A stretch of 64,000 bases of DNA from Viridibacterium sp035456105 (GCA_035456105.1 DATIDV010000048.1:186001-250000), one strand, 5' to 3'. Shown: positions 1 to 9,877, counted from the stretch's first letter. Made by a program: numbers and translations. Notes: generated by a model not told the origin, from the sequence alone.

Positions 1-771
1 ATGCATTACTGCGATCGCGTCCTGCTGTTGCATCACGGGGAGGCGCTTTATCTTGGCTCGGCGGCCGAGGCTATCAATCGTTACTACGCACTTGGCCATG
101 TGCCGGTTGCAGGAGAAACGCCGAGTCTGACTGTCAATCAATGCAATGACATGCCTGACGTCTGGGATAAGGCGGGCGTATTGCAGAGATGGCCGACTGA
201 GGGTTGGGACGATGTAACGACGCGGGAGCAAACAGGGGGGGGCGGCGTGCATTGCACGCGCGTGATCGTTGTTGACTCAAAGGGGGCCCCGCGCCACGTT
301 TTTTACCAAGGCCATACTCTCAACCTGTTTGTGGAGTTCAGAACCTCGACGCGTCTGGAAACTCCGGTTGTTGGGTTTGTAATTCGTACGGACAAGGGGG
401 TAATCGTTCACGGACGAAACACCGGGCAATGCGATTCACCAGTACCGGATGGTGTTGCAGCCGATTGTGTTGTGCGCGCTCATTTCGAAATTACTCTTGA
501 CCTGGGTGCCGGTGAGTATGTTCTCGATGTTGGCTTCGCTACATGGAGCGCAGGGCTTTACGCGCAGCGTGACAAGGCCACGATGGCCGAACTGGAGCGT
601 TCGGCCGTTCGTCATTGCGTCGTACCTGCGCTCGCTAGTTTCAGCATCGTCCCCCCTGGGAGCAGCGGATTCAAGGGGCAACCGTTTTATGGGCTTTGCG
701 ATTTGAAATCTTCGGGTCACGTTGGTGTCTATGGCTCCGCCAATTCTCAAAGTGTGGAGAATGTGGGGTGA
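1..771 (+). CDS. wzt: ABC-type polysaccharide exporter ATPase (Wzt-like), C-terminal part
   Basis: Partial gene: the reading frame is open from the left window edge. Its first ~30 residues (YCDRVLLLHHGEALYLGSA, then INRYYAL) match the end of an ABC ATPase domain, after Walker B and the H-loop. The remaining ~220 residues form a beta-rich domain like the Wzt C-terminal carbohydrate-binding domain, which recognises the finished O-polysaccharide and couples it to export through Wzm at the inner membrane. Walker A and the signature motif would lie outside the window. The stop overlaps the probable GTG start of the next gene, so the two are likely in one operon. The family call is fairly sure; substrate specificity cannot be read. 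Confidence 0.8.
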   Translation: MHYCDRVLLLHHGEALYLGSAAEAINRYYALGHVPVAGETPSLTVNQCNDMPDVWDKAGVLQRWPTEGWDDVTTREQTGGGGVHCTRVIVVDSKGAPRHVFYQGHTLNLFVEFRTSTRLETPVVGFVIRTDKGVIVHGRNTGQCDSPVPDGVAADCVVRAHFEITLDLGAGEYVLDVGFATWSAGLYAQRDKATMAELERSAVRHCVVPALASFSIVPPGSSGFKGQPFYGLCDLKSSGHVGVYGSANSQSVENVG

Positions 772-1652
772 ATTTCTCCGGTAGCAAATTGAGGCGTTTG
801 TTTGGGATCCGCCTTGGCGTTCTGCAGCAGCATTCTCCACGTCGGTTTGAAATGGCGGTTGCATGCGTATTGGGAGGCGACGAGGGGCTGCCCTCGGTCT
901 CAATCGTTACCCCTTCTCTGAATCAAGGCGACTTCATTGGAGCTACGGTAGAAAGCGTCTTGAAACAGGGCTATCCAGATTTGGAATACATTATTCAGGA
1001 TGGGGGCTCTAGCGATAAATCGCTGTTGTGTTTGCATTCCTACGGCGAGAGGGTTGATCTGAGAGTAGAGCATGATCACGGTCAGGCTGATGCGCTCAAT
1101 AGGGGGTTTGCTCGATCTAGTGGAGAGGTTCTTGGCTATCTGAATGCCGATGATGTTTTGCTACCAGGCACTTTGCGCAAGGTCGGGACCTATTTTCGCG
1201 ATCATCCGGAGGCTGATGTTGTCTATGGTGACCGTGTGTTGATTGATGCATCAGGCTGCAAGATTGGTGACTGGGTATTGCCATATCACGATGGCATGTT
1301 GCTGAGGTATGTCGACTACATTCCTCAGGAAACGGTTTTTTGGCGTCGTTCTGCATGGGAGCGTGCCGGCGGAAAATTTGACGCGGACTTTTCCTTTGCC
1401 TTGGACTGGGAGCTATTCTTGAGACTGCAGGCTACGGGGGCCCGCTTTATACATATTCCTTGTTTTATGGGAGGGTTTCGAGTTCATGCCCAGCAAAAAA
1501 CGCAGTCTATTTTTTCTGTGAATGGGAAGTCCGAGATTCGTGCGCTCCGGAAGAAGTATATGCCGACCTCTTTTTTAGAGAGATTGCAGTGTCATGTACG
1601 ACACATAATTTTTTTGTTTCGCCATGTCGTCATGCTTCGGTTTTTCAATTGA
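768..1652 (+). CDS. Glycosyltransferase family 2
   Basis: GT-A fold inverting glycosyltransferase, about 294 residues, likely adding one sugar to the lipid-linked O-antigen unit on the cytoplasmic side. The core begins PSVSIVTPSLNQGDFI, followed by QDGGSSDKS and a YLNADD segment carrying the DXD-type metal site; a later acidic LDWELFLR is typical of the family. I place the start at GTG 768, which overlaps the preceding stop (GTGA) and has GGAG about 8 bases upstream. ATG 852 is an alternative that would still keep the whole catalytic core. Acceptor and donor are unknown. Confidence 0.8.
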   Translation: MNFSGSKLRRLFGIRLGVLQQHSPRRFEMAVACVLGGDEGLPSVSIVTPSLNQGDFIGATVESVLKQGYPDLEYIIQDGGSSDKSLLCLHSYGERVDLRVEHDHGQADALNRGFARSSGEVLGYLNADDVLLPGTLRKVGTYFRDHPEADVVYGDRVLIDASGCKIGDWVLPYHDGMLLRYVDYIPQETVFWRRSAWERAGGKFDADFSFALDWELFLRLQATGARFIHIPCFMGGFRVHAQQKTQSIFSVNGKSEIRALRKKYMPTSFLERLQCHVRHIIFLFRHVVMLRFFN

Positions 1653-1672
1653 AATTTGTTTGAGGTTATTTA

Positions 1673-2791
1673 ATGAAAAAAGCTCTCATCACCGGCGTTA
1701 CCGGCCAAGACGGCTCTTACCTTGCTGAGTTTTTGCTGGAAAATGGCTATGAAGTTCACGGCATCAAGCGTCGCGCATCCTCGCTCAATACTCAGCGTGT
1801 TGACCACATTTACGAAGACCCGCACATCGAGAATGCACGCTTCAAGTTGCATTACGGAGACCTCTCGGACTCATCTTGTCTGACCCGCATCCTCCGCGAA
1901 GTACAGCCCGACGAGGTCTACAACCTCGGTGCTCAGTCGCACGTGGCGGTCAGTTTTGAGGCTCCTGAATACACCGCAGACGTAGACGCGATGGGTACCT
2001 TGCGACTGCTGGAAGCCATTCGCTTCCTTGGCCTGGAAACGAAAACACGCTTCTACCAGGCCTCCACTTCCGAACTATATGGCTTGGTGCAGGAAATCCC
2101 ACAGAAGGAAACCACCCCCTTTCATCCACGCAGTCCCTACGCTGTGGCCAAGATGTATGCTTACTGGATCACCGTCAACTACCGAGAAGCCTACGGTATC
2201 TACGCGTGTAACGGCATCCTGTTCAACCACGAATCTCCGCGTCGTGGCGAAACCTTTGTTACTCGCAAGATTACCCGTGGCCTAGCCCACATCGCCCAAG
2301 GTCTTGAGCAATGCCTGTACATGGGTAACATTGATTCGCTTCGCGACTGGGGACACGCTAAAGACTACGTCCGCATGCAATGGTTGATGCTCCAGCAGGA
2401 TCAACCAGAGGATTTCGTCATTGCTACGGGGGTGCAATACAGCGTGCGCCAGTTCATTGGCTGGTCTGCTGAGCACTTGGGCATCCAACTGCGCTTTGAA
2501 GGTGGTGGTGTAGACGAAGTCGGCATCATCGAATCCATTACCGGCGATAAGGCGCCTGCCCTCAAAGTCGGCGATATTGTGGTGCGCATCGACCCCCGCT
2601 ACTTCCGCCCCGCCGAAGTCGAGACTTTGCTCGGCGACCCAAGCAAGGCCAAAGCCAAGCTTGGCTGGGTGCCGGAAATTACAGTTCAAGAAATGTGTAA
2701 AGAAATGGTCGCAGCCGACCTCGAAGCAGCTCGCCGTCATGCGCTACTTAGGCATCACGGCTTTGATGTGTCTGTCAGTACCGAGCGCTAG
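1673..2791 (+). CDS. gmd: GDP-mannose 4,6-dehydratase
   Basis: Converts GDP-D-mannose to GDP-4-keto-6-deoxy-D-mannose in the cytoplasm, the first step to GDP-L-fucose. The 372-residue protein has the full family length. An N-terminal Rossmann motif (ITGVTGQDGSYLAE) binds NADP; STSELYG and the YAVAKMYAYW segment (YxxxK) give the short-chain dehydrogenase catalytic residues; LFNHESPRRGETFVTRKI is a family hallmark. It is followed 12 bases later by fcl, which completes the pathway, so fucose or a derivative is probably part of this polysaccharide. Confidence 0.97.
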   Translation: MKKALITGVTGQDGSYLAEFLLENGYEVHGIKRRASSLNTQRVDHIYEDPHIENARFKLHYGDLSDSSCLTRILREVQPDEVYNLGAQSHVAVSFEAPEYTADVDAMGTLRLLEAIRFLGLETKTRFYQASTSELYGLVQEIPQKETTPFHPRSPYAVAKMYAYWITVNYREAYGIYACNGILFNHESPRRGETFVTRKITRGLAHIAQGLEQCLYMGNIDSLRDWGHAKDYVRMQWLMLQQDQPEDFVIATGVQYSVRQFIGWSAEHLGIQLRFEGGGVDEVGIIESITGDKAPALKVGDIVVRIDPRYFRPAEVETLLGDPSKAKAKLGWVPEITVQEMCKEMVAADLEAARRHALLRHHGFDVSVSTER

Positions 2792-2803
2792 AGGAGTGAT
2801 TTG

Positions 2804-3790
2804 ATGGATAAAAACGCCAGAATTTACGTGGCCGGCCATCGTGGTCTTGTCGGTTCGGCCATAGTGCGTAAACTCGAAGCAGAGGGTTATCGCAATATCC
2901 TCATGCGAACGCATGCCGAGTTGGATCTAACTGATGCACATGCTGCGGAAGATTTTTTTTCTGCACAAAAGCCGGAGTATGTCTTTCTCGCCGCAGCGAA
3001 GGTTGGTGGCATTGTCGCTAACAATACCTGTCCGGCCGAATTCATCCGAGACAACCTCGCTATCCAGACCAATGTGATCCACGCTGCTTGGCAGTATGGC
3101 GTCACGCGCCTGCTCTTTCTCGGATCCAGTTGTATCTACCCCAAGCTCGCTCCGCAGCCGATGAAGGAAGAGTACCTGCTCACCGGCGCGCTTGAGCCTA
3201 CTAACCGACCTTATGCGCTCGCCAAGATTGCGGGCATCGAAATGTGCTGGAGCTACAACCGTCAATTTGGTACCCAGTATTTGGCGGCTATGCCGACGAA
3301 TCTGTACGGGCCCGGCGATAACTATCATCCTACCAATAGCCATGTCATTCCGGCCCTGATCAGAAAGTTTCATGAAGCGAAAGTGGCGAGCGCGCCCAGC
3401 GTGGTCGTTTGGGGCTCTGGTTTGCCAAAGAGAGAGTTCATGTATAGCGAAGACATGGCAGATGCATGTGTTGCTTTGATGACATCAAGCGATTCTGTAT
3501 TTCACGCATTGTTGCGCACAGATGAGGCGGATTCAGTGTTCGCTCCTCCGCTCGTAAATATCGGAGTTGGTGGTGATGTCACCATTCAAGAGTTGGCTGA
3601 GTTGGTGAAGCGCACAGTTGGCTATCAAGGCGGTATCGAGTTTGATTCTTCATTTCCGGATGGAACGCCTCGCAAGCTCATGGATGTAAGCAAGCTATCA
3701 GCATTCGGTTGGAATGCAAAAACTTCGCTCGATCATGGGTTGTCGCTGGCCTATGCAGATTTCACGTCAGGGCTGGAAGCGAACCCTTGA
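2804..3790 (+). CDS. fcl: GDP-L-fucose synthase (epimerase/reductase)
   Basis: Performs the 3,5-epimerisation and 4-reduction of the Gmd product to give GDP-L-fucose. About 328 residues, full length. Visible are the NADP-binding AGHRGLVGSA near the N-terminus, GSSCIYPK, and the catalytic YALAKIAG (YxxxK). I choose ATG 2804 because GAGGAG lies 7 bases upstream; a TTG sits directly before it at 2801. The gene's last bases overlap the TTG start of the next glycosyltransferase (TTGA), suggesting translational coupling. Confidence 0.96.
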   Translation: MDKNARIYVAGHRGLVGSAIVRKLEAEGYRNILMRTHAELDLTDAHAAEDFFSAQKPEYVFLAAAKVGGIVANNTCPAEFIRDNLAIQTNVIHAAWQYGVTRLLFLGSSCIYPKLAPQPMKEEYLLTGALEPTNRPYALAKIAGIEMCWSYNRQFGTQYLAAMPTNLYGPGDNYHPTNSHVIPALIRKFHEAKVASAPSVVVWGSGLPKREFMYSEDMADACVALMTSSDSVFHALLRTDEADSVFAPPLVNIGVGGDVTIQELAELVKRTVGYQGGIEFDSSFPDGTPRKLMDVSKLSAFGWNAKTSLDHGLSLAYADFTSGLEANP

Positions 3791-4527
3791 GCAGTCCTTT
3801 GATTACGATTGCCGTACCATCATTTAACCAGGCTTCATTTCTTAATGATGCATTGACATCCATTTACACTCAAGAGTTGCCGGTCGAGGTTTTTGTCGCT
3901 GACGGCGGATCCACGGACGGGTCACTGGAAATTATTCAGTCATGGGAGCATCGCTTGGCGGGATGGCGCAGCCACTCAGATGCTGGGCAAGCGGCTGCGA
4001 TTAACGAATGCATTAGAAAAGGAACAGCCCCTTTTGTTTGCTGGCTAAATAGTGATGATTGGTTTCTGCCTGGCGGACTGTCTTTGCTGCTGAAAGCACT
4101 TGAAAGAAATAAAAGTGCACCGGTGGCATATGGTCGATGTATGAATTTTATCCAGAGAACAGGCCGATTCAAACCAATATGGGTAGAGTCCTTTAATGTA
4201 AATAGATTGGCCGTTCGTTGCATTATCTCTCAGCCGGGAACCTTGATTCGTCGCTCTGCGTGGGAGTCTGTGCGCGGGCTGAATGAGGATCTGCACATGG
4301 CCATGGATTATGATCTCTGGTGGAGGTTGTTTGGTCTCCAGGGGGAGTTCTCTTTTGTTAGTGAATTCGTGGCCGTGAATCGCGATCATGCAGAAACAAA
4401 GACCAATACTCAGCGCCGTCGGCACTATTCAGAGGCTATGGGTGTAGTCCGGAAATATTATGGCCGCGTCCCCATAAAGTGGTGGCTTGGCCAGCCCTAT
4501 GCGGTCTGGTTTCGATCCTTGTTGTAA
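3787..4527 (+). CDS. Glycosyltransferase family 2
   Basis: About 246 residues. The GT-A core begins almost at the N-terminus with PLITIAVPSFNQASFL, then ADGGSTDGS and WLNSDDW (metal-binding acidic pair), with an MDYDLWWRLF segment downstream, as in GT2 enzymes of O-antigen loci. Start TTG 3787 overlaps the fcl stop (TTGA) and has GGAAG 7 bases before it; there is no better start downstream of the fcl stop without losing the core. It probably transfers a sugar to the repeat unit. Donor and acceptor are unknown. Confidence 0.8.
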   Translation: MSSPLITIAVPSFNQASFLNDALTSIYTQELPVEVFVADGGSTDGSLEIIQSWEHRLAGWRSHSDAGQAAAINECIRKGTAPFVCWLNSDDWFLPGGLSLLLKALERNKSAPVAYGRCMNFIQRTGRFKPIWVESFNVNRLAVRCIISQPGTLIRRSAWESVRGLNEDLHMAMDYDLWWRLFGLQGEFSFVSEFVAVNRDHAETKTNTQRRRHYSEAMGVVRKYYGRVPIKWWLGQPYAVWFRSLL

Positions 4528-4628
4528 GAGACATGCTTCGAGTGATGTTCACATCTAGCGGGCGTGCCGGCTGACTTCTTCAAGAGAAATACTAAAATTT
4601 CTGGTTATTCAGTATGAGGAATGCATAA

Positions 4629-5744
4629 TTGAATGTTCTTCATGTTTACAGGACGTACTATCCCGAAACGCAGGGAGGGCTTCAGGAAGCTATTCGTCAG
4701 ATTTCTCGAGGGCTGTATTCCTGCGGCGTACAGTGTTCAGTGTTTACGCTTGCCAAAAATTGTCTGCCGCAACGAGTGAGAGTAGACGAGTCGTGGGTTA
4801 TTCGCTCCAAAAGCGTTTGCGAGATTTCTTCCTGTGACATCGGATTGCCCTCTGCCTTGATGGCATTCAGATCTGCCGCTAAAGCTGCGGATCTGATTAA
4901 TTTTCATTACCCTTGGCCTTTTGGCGATGTGCTTGCATTGTTGGGAAATCCCGGCAAGCCGTACGTAGTAACTTACCATTCAGACATCGTCCGTCAGCGA
5001 TTTGCAGAGGTGTTGTACGCACCCCTTCGCGCAAAATTCATGGAAGAGGCAAACGCGGTTGTGGCCACCTCACCTGCTTATGCCCGGACAAGCGAATACC
5101 TTTCACGGTCCGGGAGGTCCGTTGACGTCATTCCGTTGTCCATCGACTCCTCACGCATTCCCGAGACGCCGGAAGTTGTTGCGACGCAGTGGGAGCTTCG
5201 TTTTCCGAAACCATTCTTCTTTTTTGTTGGCGTACTTCGCTATTACAAAGGACTTGAATTCCTAGTTGAAGCTGCTCGCCTCACTGGGTTTGACGTTGTT
5301 ATAGCAGGTGACGGCCCCGAGCGTGAGCGCTTGCGCTATCTTTCATCAGGGTTAAAAAATATTTATTTTCTTGGGTCAATATCGGACCAAGACAAATTTG
5401 CGTTGATGCGATTGTGCCGTGCCGTGGTTTTTCCGTCGCATTTGCGGGCCGAAGCCTTTGGCGTTTCGTTGTTGGAAGGTGCCGCTTTGGGCAAGGCTCT
5501 TATTTCAACAGAAATAGGGACTGGTACGTCTTATGTCAACGCACATGAAGAAACCGGCATTGTCGTGCCTGCTGCAAATGCAGAGGCCTTCGCGAAGGCA
5601 ATGCGTATTCTCGTTGAGAATCCTGAATACGCTGCGAGGCTTGGAGTAAACGCTAAGGATAGGTGTGTTCGACTGTTTGACACATCCAGAATCGGCCAGA
5701 AGTATCTGGATCTATATAACAGAGTTTTGTCTTTCAACGGCTGA
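4629..5744 (+). CDS. Glycosyltransferase family 4 (GT-B)
   Basis: 371 residues, a retaining GT-B glycosyltransferase. The N-terminal domain opens with NVLHVYRTYYPETQGGLQEA. The C-terminal group-1 domain shows FFVGVLRYYKGLEFLVEA, the nucleotide-sugar loop IAGDGPERERL, and the late EAFGVSLLEGAALGKALIS segment holding the E(x)7E-type catalytic region. Start TTG 4629 is supported by AGGA 8 bases upstream. It is separated from the previous gene by ~100 bases of A+T-rich sequence. It likely adds a mannosyl- or glucosyl-type residue to the surface polysaccharide. Confidence 0.85.
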   Translation: MNVLHVYRTYYPETQGGLQEAIRQISRGLYSCGVQCSVFTLAKNCLPQRVRVDESWVIRSKSVCEISSCDIGLPSALMAFRSAAKAADLINFHYPWPFGDVLALLGNPGKPYVVTYHSDIVRQRFAEVLYAPLRAKFMEEANAVVATSPAYARTSEYLSRSGRSVDVIPLSIDSSRIPETPEVVATQWELRFPKPFFFFVGVLRYYKGLEFLVEAARLTGFDVVIAGDGPERERLRYLSSGLKNIYFLGSISDQDKFALMRLCRAVVFPSHLRAEAFGVSLLEGAALGKALISTEIGTGTSYVNAHEETGIVVPAANAEAFAKAMRILVENPEYAARLGVNAKDRCVRLFDTSRIGQKYLDLYNRVLSFNG

Positions 5745-6540
5745 AGGGCGTAAACATACGCCTAGTGGCGGACAGTTAACAACTCAAGCCGTTGCTGAAG
5801 GTGAAACGGGCCTCCGAATTTTTTGTGTTTCCCTCCGAGGCTATGGCACAAATCGATGGTTGTTTTTTTGTGCGGCAAGTTACGCATAAACCAATACGGC
5901 TTCTATTAATTGTGTTGGCGTCGATGTCTATTGCACCGAGTAATGGGATCCTTTCTTAATCTGACGATGAAGATGGCTATCTGGCAGGTGCCACTTCAAT
6001 TGCTTTGGTGAGCTTCCGTCCTTCTCCAAAGAGCTTTGCGTTGGGGAAAAAATTCCGTCTGCAAGCGTGGGCCGGGTGTTATTGCCTCCCCGTTGCTGCG
6101 CTTTTTCCTGTTGTTGGCAGAGTCCGAAAGTTGGTAATAGCCGAAAAAGAATAGAAGGCAACAGGATTGGGAGTTGGACAACGTTTGGGTTTGCCTCGCA
6201 ATGTAAATCTACATGATGCTGACGATCGTCCTTCCTTACGATCTGGGGAGTATGTGGACGGACGAAAAGGCTGCCTTTTTGCCTCCACCTTATTGCCTGT
6301 AGGAAGCGGAAGGGCTCTTGTTTCTGCCTTTGCTTGCCCAGCAATGTCGCACGTACATGAAACGTTTTCGTTGACGCCCCACTCTGATGTCGAAAAGCTA
6401 CACGGGTGAGCGAAGCCAAAGGCTGGTCTCGATGCTTGGGCCGGCGCTGGCATTTTTTTGACCGGATGCAACAATGCGTCTATTACAATATTGCAAGCAA
6501 TCCCCACAATGAGGGTTGCAATAAGATTGACGGATCCGTA
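5745..6540 (+). pseudogene. Decayed region, possibly remnants of a flippase gene
   Basis: About 800 bases with no intact gene, A+T-richer than the housekeeping block. From 5836 a short frame encodes a basic-hydrophobic start (KPIRLLLIVLASMSIAP) and then stops. Around 6218-6300 a second frame reads LGSMWTDEKAAFLPPPYCL. Around 6440-6530 another reads LVSMLGPALAFF, shifts at a T-run, and continues NNASITILQAIPTMRVAI. These broken hydrophobic pieces resemble the end of a Wzx/MATE-type polysaccharide flippase, but the assignment rests on pattern recognition only. It could also be non-coding or the wreck of an unrelated membrane protein. Confidence 0.3.
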
Positions 6541-8499
6541 ATGCCAATTCCTAGTCGCCAAAATTTGTTTCTTTTTGTTGCGTTTCTATCCTCGTTGATT
6601 TTAATGCAGGCAAGCATTGAGTGCGGGCGCTTAGCACACGACATCACTTACGATGATATTGCATACGTGAACGATGGGGCTGACCGACTCGCTGCGTTAC
6701 ACGAAAATGGACCTTTGTCGTTCATTTTAACATTTTTCACTAATCCACCTCATAGCCCTTACACGACAGTCCTGGCTATCCTCTCTCTTTCTTTTTTCGG
6801 GCTTCACGACTTCGGATTTTACCTACTTAACAGCGTGATCGTAGTGGGTGCGACTTTTTTCTTGTTGAAGACTTTTGAGGCCGATCGTTACCCAACGGTG
6901 ATTTGGGCGTGTGCGTTTTTCATTTTGTCACCAATGTCCTATTCGGCCATTGAAAATTTCAAGCCGGATATCTCCCTTGGTTTGGTGACGGCCGCCATGA
7001 CATTCTTTGCAGCAAGGGCGGCAACGGAAGACGTGAATAGATATTACGTGTTGAGTGGAGTCGCTTTTGGCGCGGCGTTGCTCATAAAGCCGACATTCTT
7101 CCCGCATACCTTAGCAATGACATTTGTTGCAGGTGTTTCATGCGTGATAATTGGAATTATCCGCGGACGAATATTCATTCGTCGCGCTATTCGCGGCTGC
7201 TTGATATCGGTAGTTATCGGTATTGCAATTTCTTTGCCCTATTATTTGCTCGCAGGCCGGCGTATTTTCCAATACTTCTGGTCGAACACGCAAGGAAGTG
7301 AGGCGCGCATATGGTCTTTCCCAGAGGGTTACTCTGTCGCCGACACGATTTACCACTTCTTTGTTGATGGGTATCAACGAGATGCAGGTTTTAATCTTTA
7401 CTTGGCTGGTGTTTTGACGTTTTTTTCAATCTTAATTCTGGTTTTGAAACGAGACTGGAAGGCCGTTTTTCAGGTAGTGTTTCTTGTTATTTCCGCGGCG
7501 GCGTCATTCGTTATTTTAGTCGCGGGGAGGCATATGAATCACCAGTTCTTCGCCTCATTTCACGCTTTATTGTTTCTTGCTGCGATAGTTGGATCTGTCT
7601 CGGTTGCTAGGCGTCTCAGGCCTGCTGTGTATGCGCTTTGGATGCTAATCCTCGCGGCCGGATTATCTTTTATAGCTTTTGGAAGCCATAGATTTGTCGA
7701 GCGCGATGCGTTGACGGAAAATCTTCGTGTTGCCAGCGTCAATGGTCAGTTAGCGAGGGTGGTAGCGCAAGAGCTTCGCGGAAGCGGTAAGGAGCATTCA
7801 GTTAATAATCCTGTTAAGATATTTGTTACTGTCGCTGGTCCAGTCAATTCCGAAACCATAAAATGGGAGGCCCGAAAGCTGGGCGTGTATTCTGTTGCCT
7901 TTGACCAGAGTCGGACTGCCGACCTGAATATTATTCTAGACACAGTTTTGCGATCCGATTTTGTAATTATTCCGATAAATTCTGAAGCTGAATATTTTCA
8001 GCGATTCCCAAGTACAGCGGTTCAGTGGCAGGTGAGTCGTCGGATAATGACTGATCCTAATTACAGGCGGATCGCCTATGGCGAAAATGAACATTACGCT
8101 ATCTTTGCAAAAAATGCATTAGAACAGCAAAGGGTGTTCAATGTTGAGGGTGATGCCATCGCTCAAGGCTTTGGCCAAGAAATAGGTCCTTTCCCTCAGT
8201 GGGGCTTGCCGAAGGTGCGATGGATGACCGATCCTCAAGCTACACTGTGTTTTACAATTGGTGGAAATTATTTAGTAGAGATGACGGTTCGTAAGAGCAG
8301 AGACGGACAAGTGGTCATCTCGGGCGGTGGCGACGGAAGCAAGGCTCGAATAGAGGTCAAGGGTAATGTCGCCGCAAGAGAGACGGTTGAATTGGTTCTG
8401 CCGAACGCCTTGCCGTGCATTCATATTGAAAGCGAACCTAACTCAACCGACGAAGGTGGTTATTTGCTTTTCTCACGGCTTAATGTTCGTCGGTTTTGA
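6541..8499 (+). CDS. Polytopic membrane protein, GT39/ArnT-like glycosyltransferase
   Basis: About 652 residues. Roughly ten hydrophobic segments fill the first ~400 residues, followed by a soluble C-terminal region of ~250 residues. An acidic DITYDDIAYVNDG after the first membrane helix sits where ArnT/PMT-type GT-C enzymes carry their catalytic aspartates, and IKPTFFPHT occurs in a later loop. Such proteins transfer sugars from polyprenyl-phosphate donors on the periplasmic face. I start at ATG 6541 because the upstream extension lies in decayed sequence. The call as a GT-C enzyme is an inference; an O-antigen polymerase-like role is also possible. Confidence 0.6.
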   Translation: MPIPSRQNLFLFVAFLSSLILMQASIECGRLAHDITYDDIAYVNDGADRLAALHENGPLSFILTFFTNPPHSPYTTVLAILSLSFFGLHDFGFYLLNSVIVVGATFFLLKTFEADRYPTVIWACAFFILSPMSYSAIENFKPDISLGLVTAAMTFFAARAATEDVNRYYVLSGVAFGAALLIKPTFFPHTLAMTFVAGVSCVIIGIIRGRIFIRRAIRGCLISVVIGIAISLPYYLLAGRRIFQYFWSNTQGSEARIWSFPEGYSVADTIYHFFVDGYQRDAGFNLYLAGVLTFFSILILVLKRDWKAVFQVVFLVISAAASFVILVAGRHMNHQFFASFHALLFLAAIVGSVSVARRLRPAVYALWMLILAAGLSFIAFGSHRFVERDALTENLRVASVNGQLARVVAQELRGSGKEHSVNNPVKIFVTVAGPVNSETIKWEARKLGVYSVAFDQSRTADLNIILDTVLRSDFVIIPINSEAEYFQRFPSTAVQWQVSRRIMTDPNYRRIAYGENEHYAIFAKNALEQQRVFNVEGDAIAQGFGQEIGPFPQWGLPKVRWMTDPQATLCFTIGGNYLVEMTVRKSRDGQVVISGGGDGSKARIEVKGNVAARETVELVLPNALPCIHIESEPNSTDEGGYLLFSRLNVRRF

Positions 8500-8648
8500 G
8501 AGGACGTGCGGTTTCCTTGCTGATGAACCGGGACATTTCCCTGCTATTTCGTTCGGCATGATGTGGTCTTTATGCTGCAAGCTTGGCGCTATACTGATTG
8601 AATCGCCCCGGGCTTGGCGGAGGCTCTAACTCTTGAGAAGATGGAGCC

Positions 8649-8973
8649 ATGAAGAAGTCAGTAAAGTTCTCCCCTGAAGTCCGTGAGAGCGCTGTGCGCA
8701 TGGTTGCCCAGTGCCGTGGCGACCATCTCTTGCAGTGGTCCGTCATTGAATCTAACGCCACCACGATCGGTTGCACGCCACAGACGCTGCATACGTGGGA
8801 GCTGTCAGCACGAGCGCGATAGCGGGCAGCGTGATGGTTCCACCACGGCCGATCAGAGGCGCGTCAGGGAATTGGAGCGTGAGGTTCGTGAGCTGCGCAA
8901 GGCCAATTAGATCCTCAAGCTTGCCAGCGCATTTTTCGCCCAAGCGGAGCTCGACTGCCGATTCAAGTCCTGA
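8649..8973 (+). pseudogene. IS3-family transposase OrfA, broken
   Basis: The DNA-binding first frame of an IS3-type transposase. It begins MKKSVKFSPEVRESAVRMVA and keeps the helix-turn-helix region (IGCTPQTLHTW). A frameshift near 8812 moves the leucine-zipper part (ELEREVRELRKAN) into another frame, and a TAG at 8908-8910 interrupts it where the family has a glutamate codon. The final AFFAQAELD stretch is still readable up to the expected stop at 8971. It cannot produce a functional protein. Confidence 0.85.
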
Positions 8974-9877
8974 GGTCTTTCGTCCGCAGGCATCGTGATG
9001 CCTTCGGGTTTGAGCCGATTTGCAGGCAATTGCAGATCGCCCCGTCTGGCTACCGGCGTCATGCCGCCCTGCTGTGCAACCCTGAACAGCGTAGCCAGAG
9101 AGTGCGATGTGCCCGTGTGTTGGCCCTCCAGATCGAGCACCTCTGGCAGGCTAACTTGCAGGTCTATGGTGCCGACAAGGCCTGGCGGCAATTGAATTGG
9201 GAGGGCATCACCGTGGCCGTTGTACGGACGAGCGCCTTACGCGCCGTCAGGAGTTGCGCGGCGTCATGAGGGCAAGGTCGTGCGCACCACGATCAGCAAT
9301 CTCAAGGCGGCGCGCCCGCTCGATCGCGTCAATCGTCAGTTCAAGGCCGAGCGTCCCAACTAGTTGTGAGTCTCGGACTTCACCTTTGTCTCGGCCTGGC
9401 AGGGCTGGCTCTATGTAGTCTTCGTCATTGTTGTCTTTGCCCGACGCATCGCGGGCTGGCGGGTAAGCAGTACCATGCACACTGACTTCGTCCTCCATGC
9501 ACTGGAGCGGGCTTTGTATGCTCGCCAGCCGGATCGTGAGGACGCCTTGATCCACCACTCGGACCGAGGCGCGCAGTACGTCTCGTTCCGTTACAGCGAA
9601 CGATTGGCTGAAGCCGGGATGGAGCCGTCAGTCGGCGGTAAAGGAGACAGCTATGACAATGCGCCGGCTGAGACGATCAATGGTTCGTACAAGGCTGAGA
9701 TGATTCACCGGCAGGCACCTTGGAAAACCAAGGAGTCCGTGGAGCTGGCAGCACTGGAGTGGGTATCCTAGTTAAACCATCACAGGCTGCATGAGCCCAT
9801 CGGGCATGTTCCGCCTGCAGAAGCTGAGGCAAACTACTACAGGCAACTAGCCAGTCAGGCCGCCACCATGGCCTGAC
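8970..9877 (+). pseudogene. IS3-family transposase OrfB (DDE integrase), broken
   Basis: The rve-type catalytic frame. DDE landmarks are still recognisable: VSDFTF (first D), HHSDRGAQYVS (second D) and a late AETINGSYKAEMI (E region). It is disrupted by a frameshift around 9215-9270, two stops near 9361-9369 (after FKAERPN), and a TAG at 9769-9771 replacing the tryptophan that normally follows EWVS. The reading then continues to the family-typical end QLASQAATMA. The transposase is inactive and could only move if helped in trans. Confidence 0.85.

Noticed and set aside
436..903. 155-codon frame on the - strand opposite wzt
   Set aside because: It lies wholly across the wzt and GT2 coding region, has no domain and lacks a ribosome site.
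5840..5856. TGGCAC at 5843 as another sigma-54 site
   Set aside because: The following bases lack the GC element at the right spacing (GATGG instead of TTGC).
5928..6419. 163-codon - strand frame in the decayed region
   Set aside because: Composition is irregular, with many Q/P/H residues and no hydrophobic or domain pattern; it looks like an antisense chance frame.
6079..6561. 160-codon - strand frame opposite the flippase remnants
   Set aside because: Its hydrophobic start is the complement of the broken + strand hydrophobic piece and the rest has no family resemblance.
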